Source: Rhodopseudomonas_A palustris_F (GTDB lineage Bacteria; Pseudomonadota; Alphaproteobacteria; Rhizobiales; Xanthobacteraceae). From it: a DNA stretch of 64,000 nucleotides. The DNA lies in the NCBI RefSeq assembly GCF_000013745.1, contig NC_007925.1, forward strand, positions 4,340,001-4,404,000, in the 5' to 3' direction. Of the stretch, positions 44,101 to 50,187 are shown piece after piece; the first letter of the stretch is position 1; every line of letters begins with the position of its first letter. The translations under genes were made by a program, and so were the position numbers. The notes under the pieces were generated by a model. The model did no database searches, was not told the DNA's origin, and saw only the letters and a program-made list of their open reading frames with translations.

Positions 44101-46100
44101 GACGCAATGTCCCCGTCGGATGCGGGCGTAAAATCAATCGTGTCAACCAGAACCGGCTCGCGGGTTTCCGCGTCCCGGACGATAATGTTGTCCGGCTTCA
44201 GGTCCCCGTGCGCCGCGCCTCGCGCATGCAGCTCCGTCACGGTCTCGACCAACTGGACCAGAAACGTCAACGACGCATGCGGATCGAGCCAACTATCCGG
44301 TTTCGACGCGAGGCTACTCGCCAGCGTGTCTCCGCCGATCCAGTCCTGCACCAGAACGATGGCATCGCCGAGCCACAGCACATCCCTGATAGCAGCGCAT
44401 CCCTGCGGAGGCGACAGCTTCAGGTCCAAGGCGCGGTTGAGAAAATCGAGAATGCGGGGACCCTCGCGGCTCTGGTCACCCCAGGCCTGCCGTTTCCACA
44501 TCTTCACTTTGACGGGAGATTCGTCCTGCTGACTCCGCCAGATTTCAGTGATGTCGGTGGCGGAGATCTCCTCGACGGCGGGATAGGTGCCGATCAGTTG
44601 CCGTTGCGAACGGATGCCGCCGCGAAACCTTTCAAGACCTTCGATCACTTCCTTCGGCGTCGGCCGCGACGCCGTCGCCGCATTGAAGGCTTCGAGCGCA
44701 GCAACCGCGTCCGGGAAACGCCGGGCCGGGTCGGTCTCCAAAGCGTTAGCAAACCAGTGATGCAGCGGCTCAAACGCCCGGTCGCCATCGACCGAGGCGT
44801 TCCAGTCCGGCGGATTGCCGGGCGAGGAGCTGTCCGGGACGCGCCCGAACAGAATCTCATGAGCCGCAATCGCAGCCAGAAACACGTCCTTGGCCTTGGC
44901 GCTGAACTCGTCACCGAGAACGTCTTCGGGCGCGGTCACCGTCGAGAGGAACTGATAGCGCGCTTTGCCGAGCGAGGCGACTTCCGGAAACTTCGCCGCA
45001 AGCAGATGCGAGAGCCGAACGGTCGAAGGCGCTTCGAGCCACACGCTGTGGCTTCCCAAATCCAGATGCGCCGCCTCCGAGGTATGAAGTGCCGCAACGC
45101 GCGCGAGTATCTGGCGCACGAGTTCGATCCGGTCCAGGATCGACAGGTTGGCCCCTTCGCTGGAGATGAAGTCGCGCAGCCGCTTCAGCCGCCGCCGGCG
45201 GTCGTAGACCTCCCAATAGTTGACACTCCGATTGGGGTCGGCCGCCTTCGGAACGAGAATCCAATTCTCGCAATCTTCGTTCCGGTCCCGGAGATAGTAG
45301 AAGACTTTACCTTCCCGGCCCGCAATCTCCGCCCGTCCCTCCTCGGTCTGAAATCGCCCGTCCATGCAGTTCGCGAAATTCCACAGCCGCAAGGTCCCGA
45401 GATTTTGGGGCGTGTTCTCTTCTTCCGCCTCATACTCCCGGTAAATATCGTTCGGATGCTGGAAGCTGGCCTGATCCGACGTGGCGACATAGCGATCGTA
45501 GCGCGAACGCCCCGGCTTGAACGATCCCGCCTTGACATTGAAAAACTTGAAGAGACGATCCTTCCAGACCGCGTCGGTCAGCGGCTCCGCCACGATTTGC
45601 GGGGCCACGTTGCCGAAGGCCGCCCGGCGCAACTTCTCGGAGCCGAGCGTCTTCAGGAAGTCGTCGATCTCAAAAACGCTGCTTCTTTCCGTCGCAGCGA
45701 TCTTCGACAGGTTCGCCTTGCCGGTGATGACAACTACCCCGACGATTTTCGGAATCGGGGCGCTTTTGCTTTCCAGCCGCGACCTCAATTGCGCCGTGAG
45801 CAGACGCAGAACATCTTTGACGTTACTGTGAATCTTGGCGACGGGCGACGGCCCAGTATCGCGCCCGTTGTGAAGCCAATTCCCTGAATCGCTCTCGATG
45901 GCCCCGGACCAATCCTTGAGGTCGACGAGAAGAATCATGTGATCGGTCACGAGGATCACGTCGAGTTCCCGCGACCGTCCGAGGCCCGTGGCAAGTTCGA
46001 GATTCGTAAAGGCGTACCAGTCTTTCGGCAGGCTTTTGAGGCGCTCAACGCCTTTGACCTCCCGCGCATGAACGCCGCGTCCGCCGTTTGTGACTTGCAT
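41145..46100 (-). CDS. NERD-pseudokinase-kinase-SF1 helicase fusion
   Basis: A 1651-residue fusion. Residues 1-130 are a NERD nuclease-related domain (RELDVILVTDHMILLVDLKDW, with the D and D-x-K core). Near 348 a pseudokinase loop HLDLGSHSVWL appears. Near 630 there is a fuller kinase loop HGDLKPDNIIV with VDTIDF and SAYAPE. Residues 1060-1600 are an SF1 helicase: QGPPGTGKTKF (about 1077), VVDEAARC (about 1330), GDQAQLEP, QYRMLPAIG, VDSYQGKENPIVILSLVRNN and ISRAMDRLVIVG. It resembles the kinase-helicase of Mokosh with a nuclease domain added. Clearly a defence-type protein; the system name is unknown to me. Confidence 0.82.
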   Translation of the reverse strand: MQVTNGGRGVHAREVKGVERLKSLPKDWYAFTNLELATGLGRSRELDVILVTDHMILLVDLKDWSGAIESDSGNWLHNGRDTGPSPVAKIHSNVKDVLRLLTAQLRSRLESKSAPIPKIVGVVVITGKANLSKIAATERSSVFEIDDFLKTLGSEKLRRAAFGNVAPQIVAEPLTDAVWKDRLFKFFNVKAGSFKPGRSRYDRYVATSDQASFQHPNDIYREYEAEEENTPQNLGTLRLWNFANCMDGRFQTEEGRAEIAGREGKVFYYLRDRNEDCENWILVPKAADPNRSVNYWEVYDRRRRLKRLRDFISSEGANLSILDRIELVRQILARVAALHTSEAAHLDLGSHSVWLEAPSTVRLSHLLAAKFPEVASLGKARYQFLSTVTAPEDVLGDEFSAKAKDVFLAAIAAHEILFGRVPDSSSPGNPPDWNASVDGDRAFEPLHHWFANALETDPARRFPDAVAALEAFNAATASRPTPKEVIEGLERFRGGIRSQRQLIGTYPAVEEISATDITEIWRSQQDESPVKVKMWKRQAWGDQSREGPRILDFLNRALDLKLSPPQGCAAIRDVLWLGDAIVLVQDWIGGDTLASSLASKPDSWLDPHASLTFLVQLVETVTELHARGAAHGDLKPDNIIVRDAETREPVLVDTIDFTPASDGDIASSAYAPEAGSRQERDNFAVTKIVEEVLAKCPINPRAAVAVASAIATCRNNVPQNATLLPLIDALDAALVPDAEAPRLSIALSIWSAETGPVFPDEGRLYLRARGDVSALVIRGIGEEIEIRLDVKGVPFSGRRRTVTQGWIARVSKYEFKSIAADLTVVSSDFNDFSELAALLEDSDVREALGGAKEPKRADVADEEEPGDREELGDVAEDVLVEEIVAAPAAVRTVDIDVPELWRSLIGVEAELTTEGLALSEGFFDRNLRRHVVPFELSSGTFDFDRADTVGVQKLDAKGVWRRVGELDTARSKPGVVVIDPTEYANPNQTRLIEENQRLRFTSHFELQSLRRREGAIEKVLSRQARVPGLIDVFDPRQRLLPVTAPCALDDTLVEAYGLNPSQKEAMSALLGVRPLGLLQGPPGTGKTKFIAALTHYALAKGLVRNVLLASQSHEAVNNAAESVLALFRRSGGDPSILRVGAEGVVSDRLLPYHTERVELLFKDRFRAQQTERLRIAGAALGLPEGLVDEFLFVETAVRPVCERIAELLGSAGSDASRVDGLRQTLRAHLAHLGLPDDLTGIEGDITAFIDKSVGALVERRKGEPGVNAANAARLRTAGKIARDFVTSASTAQRSFEPFLAGTRQIVAGTCVGLGRPSLGLTSTPFDLVVVDEAARCTASELSVPLQAGRWIILVGDQAQLEPQHKPEVVQQVGARTGFAKGEIIRSDFDRVFATAYGSVAGKKLKTQYRMLPAIGRLVSDTFYPEIKLEHGRDKPEIDPSVLPSDLGVPLTWIATDSFGDQGFESLEAGGTSRINRVEADCLLTLLTQWYEHEPFRDWLTTQTKYPHGVGVICMYAAQRDHLRNRLLKAPHGDTLLRHVKVDTVDSYQGKENPIVILSLVRNNADGPQRSGVATVREGFLSRSNRINVSISRAMDRLVIVGCNARWPQGGPMRRLADNFGNALGGGEAALVHASDLLSAKKAPRAKKSERG

Positions 46101-46393
46101 CGCCCCTCCGGCCCGTCTCCCCGGGCGGGAAGGCCATGTTGTTAGGATTAGAAATACACGCCCAGGCTGGATTAGTCTTGGGTTTTCAACCGATATGGGC
46201 AGTTACAAGTAGGGTGGCCCCTGCTTCTCTCGGTCATGCTGTAGTCCCGGGTCCGGATGTAGCGCGATCGTTGCTCGCCTTCGGCAGCTCATTGCCTCGA
46301 TCATATCCGACCAAATAGCGTGCCGGACGGGTGCTGCCGCAAATCCGACCGCTCTGTCGAGGCAGCCAGCCGTCGGTTTCGCATCCTGGCTGT
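46101..46393. other. 293-bp gap left of IS copy B
   Basis: Contains no complete gene. The last 40-50 bp read like the start of a decayed transposase core (see the entry beginning at 46354). The remainder shows nothing I can name, apart from the likely minus-strand promoter of the 1651-residue gene. Confidence 0.4.
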
Positions 46394-46428
46394 GGTCGTG
46401 TCCCACCAAGTGGTGTAGCTCGGTAGAG

Positions 46429-46483
46429 CAAAGCCGCCCGCACGCGCGCCCTCAACTGGCGCCGTAGCGGGCGGGCGGCTTTG
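46429..46483. terminator. Hairpin in the IS leader, copy B
   Basis: The same perfect 13-bp inverted repeat as in copy A (arms 46429-46441 and 46471-46483), upstream of the transposase start. Probably insulates the transposase from outside transcription; inference. Confidence 0.5.
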
Positions 46484-46550
46484 CGGCGGTCATCGACGAT
46501 TTCCCGGTAGGATCGGGTTGCGACACACCAACGCAACCGAGGAACCACCG

Positions 46551-47750
46551 ATGACCGACGACATGATGAACCTGCGCTCGCTCGTGGAGAAGACCCCCGA
46601 CGCCGATTTGCTGCGCGAGATGATCGGCTTTGCCGCCCAGCGGCTGATGGAGATGGAGGTCGGCAGCCTGACCGGCGCCGGCTATGGCGAGAAGACCCCC
46701 GAGCGACTGGCGCAGCGCAACGGCTATCGCGACCGCGACTGGGAGACCCGCGCCGGCACCGTCGAACTGCGGATCCCGAAGCTGCGCAAGGGCAGCTATT
46801 TTCCGGGCTTTCTGGAGCCGCGGCGGATGGCCGAGAAGGCACTCACCGCGGTGATCCAGGAGGCCTATGTGCATGGCGTCTCGACCCGCTCGGTCGACGA
46901 TCTGGTCAAGGCGATGGGGATGAGCGGCATCTCCAAGAGCCAGGTGTCGCGGCTGTGCGAGGAGATCGACGACAAGGTGAAGGCGTTTCTTGGCCGGCCG
47001 ATCGAGGGCGACTGGCTGTATCTGTGGATCGACGCCACCTACGTCAAAGTGCGCCAGGCCGGGCGCATCGTCTCGGTCGCGGTGATCGTCGCGGTCGGCG
47101 TCAACAGCGACGGGCGGCGCGAGATTCTCGGGCTCGATATCGGGCCCTCCGAGGCCGAGACGTTCTGGACCGGGTTCCTGCGCAAGCTCGCCCGCCGGGG
47201 GCTACGCGGCGTCAAGTTGGTGATCTCCGACGCCCATGAAGGCATCAAGGCCGCGGTCAGCAAGGTCTTCAACGCCACCTGGCAACGCTGCCGCGTCCAC
47301 TTCATGCGCAACGTGCTCGCCCATGCCGGCAAGAGCGGGCGGCGCGTCGTCTCCGCCTTCATCGGCACGGCGTTTGCGCAGGACGACGCTGAAGCCGCGC
47401 GAACCCAATGGCGCCGGGTCGCCGACCAACTGCGGCCGAAGCTGCCGAAGCTCGCGGCCTTCCTCGATGAAGCCGAGGTCGATGTGCTCGCCTATATGAG
47501 CTTCCCGCCGGCGCATCGCACCAAGCTGCATTCGACCAATCCGATCGAACGCCTCAACGGCGAGATCAAGCGTCGCACCGAGGTGGTCGGCATCTTCCCC
47601 AACGAAGACGCCATCATCCGTCTGGTCGGCGCCATCCTGCTCGAACAGAACGACGAATGGGCGGTGCAGCGCGCCCGCTACATGACGCTGGAAACCATCG
47701 CCCCGATCGGCGATGATCCCGCCGTCAGCCTTCCGGCATTCGCCAGCTGA
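46551..47750 (+). CDS. IS256-family transposase (copy B)
   Basis: A 399-residue DDE transposase identical to the one at 210-1409, with D161, D227 and E333 intact. The ATG start follows GAGGAACC. Being identical over its whole length, it probably derives from the same recent burst of transposition. Either copy could supply transposase to mobilise the other. Confidence 0.96.
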   Translation: MTDDMMNLRSLVEKTPDADLLREMIGFAAQRLMEMEVGSLTGAGYGEKTPERLAQRNGYRDRDWETRAGTVELRIPKLRKGSYFPGFLEPRRMAEKALTAVIQEAYVHGVSTRSVDDLVKAMGMSGISKSQVSRLCEEIDDKVKAFLGRPIEGDWLYLWIDATYVKVRQAGRIVSVAVIVAVGVNSDGRREILGLDIGPSEAETFWTGFLRKLARRGLRGVKLVISDAHEGIKAAVSKVFNATWQRCRVHFMRNVLAHAGKSGRRVVSAFIGTAFAQDDAEAARTQWRRVADQLRPKLPKLAAFLDEAEVDVLAYMSFPPAHRTKLHSTNPIERLNGEIKRRTEVVGIFPNEDAIIRLVGAILLEQNDEWAVQRARYMTLETIAPIGDDPAVSLPAFAS

Positions 47751-48073
47751 CCGGCCCGGACCAACCCGGCAGTCGCGTGACCCGCCGCCAGCTACACCAC
47801 GCCACGGGACACGATCCTGGCTGTCGTGGACGACTTCATCCGAGGGCGCTCGCGTACGACAGCGTACGTCGGCGGCAGTTTGAATATTTCCGGACACCAA
47901 GGGCGACGAGGAAATTTTTCGCGAATGCGCCAGCTACAGTGAGGCGTCGCGTCGAGGCCAGTCGGCTAATGTCGGCAGCAAATTCCCCAAGCGTGCGCCG
48001 CTGTTCACCAGCGGTCTTATTCAACCATTATTCAACGAACGCGGCTGATGGCTACGTAAGTGCCTGAGTTTGC

Positions 48074-48102
48074 TGGCGCTCCCTAGGGGAATCGAACCCC
48101 TG
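48074..48102 (-). other. Stranded tRNA 3' end: candidate attachment-site remnant
   Basis: On the minus strand this reads as the T-arm, acceptor strand and CCA of a tRNA: T-stem AGGGG and CCCCT around loop TTCGATT, then acceptor AGGGAGC, discriminator G and CCA. The sequence further 5' does not make an anticodon arm or a matching GCTCCCT acceptor strand, so the tRNA is not complete. Elements that integrate into the 3' end of a tRNA gene leave exactly such a displaced copy at their far end. It lies between the defence cargo and the core genome. I cannot tell which tRNA it comes from. Confidence 0.55.
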
Positions 48103-48137
48103 TTTCAGCCTTGAGAGGGCGAGGGCAAAGCCCAGGC

Positions 48138-48184
48138 GGGCGATAGCGCGAAGTCACTCACAAACGAGTGACGTCCAGTCGCCC
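48138..48184. promoter_or_regulatory. Two-tier palindrome beside the tRNA fragment
   Basis: The inner hairpin GTCACTC (48153-48159) and GAGTGAC (48166-48172) is perfect with a 6-nt loop. The outer arms GGGCGA (48138-48143) and TCGCCC (48179-48184) surround it. It lies 36 bp beyond the tRNA fragment. It could be an arm-type binding site for an integrase or excisionase, or a terminator; there is no T-tract. Confidence 0.4.
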
Positions 48185-48266
48185 AAGATCACCGTCGTCG
48201 TGGTAGCTAGTTGGTAGCTATGAGGGCATCTAAATTGCGGAAATTTCTTTAACCGCTTGATTTATT

Positions 48267-48343
48267 TGGTACAGTTGGGTGGGCTCGAACCACCGACCTC
48301 CTGTTCCACAGACAGGCGCTCTAACCAACTGAGCTACAACTGC
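48267..48343 (-). tRNA. tRNA-His (GTG)
   Basis: A complete 77-nt cloverleaf on the minus strand including encoded CCA. D-arm GCTCAGTTGGTTAGAGC; anticodon stem CCTGT/ACAGG with loop CTGTGGA, giving anticodon GTG (His); T-arm GGTGGTTCGAGCCCACC. The acceptor stem pairs GCAGTTG with CAACTGT, so the first pair is G1-U72, the discriminator is A73 and there is no encoded G-1. This unusual end is known for histidine tRNAs of many alphaproteobacteria. Its 3' end faces the accessory region. Confidence 0.95.
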
Positions 48344-48763
48344 ATCCGTGTCCGCCCGACGGGGGTGCGAACGGGGCGGAAACTAGGTGCATCGCCGGGC
48401 TTTGGCAAGGCCGGGAATGCGACGAAAAACGAACGTTTAACGCAGCATGGCGGTTTTCCCGGAAAGAAACATCGGGTTTCCCGGAAAGAAAGCTCGGCGC
48501 GAGGCCACAACCCAGCACTGCGACTGTCAGCCCAAATCTGGCACGGCGCCGGGCGGCGCGGCGCATTTGCGGGGGAGTCCGCGTCAGATCGCCCTTCGCG
48601 CCAGGCGCCGGTTCTCCGCCCGCCGCCCCCGAAACGGGTTCCGACCAAACAACAGAACCAGAGGATGATGTCGTGACACCGTCATCCTCGCGGGTCGTAA
48701 AACACGCTCTGCATCGCGGCACGCCTTCGCGTCGCACGGCTGCTGCGCAGGCAGCCCGGCAAA

Positions 48764-49195
48764 TCAGGCGCCGGGCGGCGTGAACAGCTTGGCGGCGTTG
48801 GTCTTGATCGGCTCCACGGTGTCCGCCGCGACCTTCTGGGTCAGTTCGGCGAGCTCCTTGGTCTGCGAGGTCAGGGTTTCGACCTGCTTGCGGGCGTGCG
48901 CGGTCCACAATTCCAGCGCCTCGGGCAGCGACTTGGCGCCAATCAGCGCCTGCGCGAAATCGAAGGTGGCGTTGGTGTTGGTTTTCACGATGTCGACCAG
49001 CTTGGCGGAATAGTCGGTGGCGCCTTTGCTGGCGGAGCTGAACACGGCTTCAATGGTGCCGTTTTGGCTCTCCGCGGCGTCCTTGAGCTTGATGTAGCTT
49101 TCGCGCGCCTGCGAAACGCCCTTTTCGGCCAGCGCTCGGACCTGTTCGGGAAGCTGGAACGCGATCACGGATGAGAACGGATCGGAATCGGCCAT
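48764..49195 (-). CDS. Phasin family protein
   Basis: A 143-residue helical protein that coats polyhydroxyalkanoate granules. The phasin pattern is clear: ALAEKGVSQARESYIKLKDAAESQNGTIEAVFSSASKGATDYSAKLVDIVKTNTNATFDFAQALIGAKSLPEALELWTAHARKQVETLTSQTKELAELTQKVA. I start at ATG 49195 with GAAGGA spaced correctly; the ATG three codons upstream overlaps that site. A second phasin gene follows upstream on the same strand, separated by about 220 bp, so each probably has its own promoter. Confidence 0.9.
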   Translation of the reverse strand: MADSDPFSSVIAFQLPEQVRALAEKGVSQARESYIKLKDAAESQNGTIEAVFSSASKGATDYSAKLVDIVKTNTNATFDFAQALIGAKSLPEALELWTAHARKQVETLTSQTKELAELTQKVAADTVEPIKTNAAKLFTPPGA

Positions 49196-49418
49196 GCGGT
49201 GCATCCTTCAGTTGGGGAAACTGCGTGACCCTGTGAAGCCCGGAGAGTTCTTGCCCGGGTCGGCAAACCGGATCACCGACGCTTCTAAGCGTCCAATGGC
49301 TCAATCATAACTCGAAAATTGTGCATTGCAACATAGGATCGGCGGGCGCCGTCGAGTCGGCGCCTGCCGGCCTTCAATCGCACAGGGGCCGCGGGCGGCC
49401 GCGACCGGTCCGAGCCTC

Positions 49419-49802
49419 TCAGGTCTTCGGCTTCGCCGCCTCAAGCGCCGCATGGCCGACGATCTGACCGAGTTCGTTGGCCTGCTCGGCCAACGACTTC
49501 ATCTGGGTCTGGACGTATTCGCTGTGCAGCCGCATCACCTCGCTGAGATCCTTGGCGTGCAGCAATTGCTGGGCATAATCCAGCGAAGCGGTGACGTTCT
49601 TTTCCGCGAACGACACCGCCTTGGTGGTGAGGTCCTTGGCGCCGGCGCGGACCGTTGCGCCTTTGCCCTCGATGGTGCTGGCGGTCTGCTGCGCGCTGGC
49701 CAGCAGGTGCTCGAATGCCTTGCGGGCCTGATCGAAGCTGGCTTCGGCCATCGATCGCACTTCCTTCGGAATTTCGAAACTGTCACGCCCATCCTGGTCC
49801 AT
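49419..49802 (-). CDS. Phasin family protein
   Basis: A 127-residue phasin: EVRSMAEASFDQARKAFEHLLASAQQTASTIEGKGATVRAGAKDLTTKAVSFAEKNVTASLDYAQQLLHAKDLSEVMRLHSEYVQTQMKSLAEQANELG. It is related in pattern to the neighbour at 48764-49195 and is likely a paralogue. ATG 49802 has a clear AGGAG site; a longer upstream frame is noncoding. It binds PHB granules or moonlights as a chaperone-like protein in related species. Confidence 0.9.
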   Translation of the reverse strand: MDQDGRDSFEIPKEVRSMAEASFDQARKAFEHLLASAQQTASTIEGKGATVRAGAKDLTTKAVSFAEKNVTASLDYAQQLLHAKDLSEVMRLHSEYVQTQMKSLAEQANELGQIVGHAALEAAKPKT

Positions 49803-50187
49803 GGTCCCACTCCTGTTGAAAGCTAGCAGGTGTCGACGCTTGCAGAGCTCGAAACGTTCGGTTCCCCCTTGTCCCTGGCCATTGTTAGCGACCAGAGACA
49901 TCATTGTTGTGACGCGGTCGTGTGTCGCAGGGCGATATCGCCGCTGTCGCCGAGTGCCGCCGCGGTTGCATCGTGAACTAATGGAATGGATTTGCAACCC
50001 CAACGCGATTCAAGCGTCAAGGTTCTGGCCGATGCCGAAATTAACGTTATCCTCGCTTTGGCACCCAAGCGTCCGCCGGGATCGTGGACCTGGCGGCAAC
50101 CGGAGGCGATACTAACGAATTGTTAAGGCTGTCGCCCTGCAAGAGAGGTCCGACGCGTGCGGCGATCCGCCGCCCCGTCAGTCGTGA

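Larger units (their letters stand above)
46394..47816 (+). mobile_element. IS256-family insertion sequence, copy B (complete)
   Basis: The second copy of the 1423-bp element at 53-1475, same orientation, no difference noticed. It has its own perfect 8-bp target duplication CTGGCTGT at 46386-46393 and 47817-47824, different from that of copy A. The different duplications mean the two copies jumped in separately. The 46.3-kb offset between them in direct orientation makes the DNA in between a target for deletion by homologous recombination. Confidence 0.95.
46354..47880 (+). pseudogene. Possible IS3-family transposase remnant split by IS copy B
   Basis: If the IS and one copy of its 8-bp duplication are removed, the flanks join in one frame as VEAASRRFRILAVVDDFIR. 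The block RRFRILxVVDDF is the region around the second catalytic D of IS3-family orfB transposases. The frame then loses similarity within about 15 codons. This suggests the IS256 element landed in older transposon debris. The match is short and the family call uncertain. Confidence 0.35.

Noticed and set aside
33350..46100. DISARM, BREX or Dpd system
   Set aside because: Helicase plus PLD suggested these, but there is no DUF1998 protein, no DNA methyltransferase, no PglZ-type phosphatase and no DpdA-like enzyme.
53..47816. Composite transposon bounded by two IS256 copies
   Set aside because: Each copy has its own different perfect 8-bp target duplication, so they inserted one by one.
1..48260. 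CRISPR array
   Set aside because: I saw no regularly spaced direct repeats and no cas genes.
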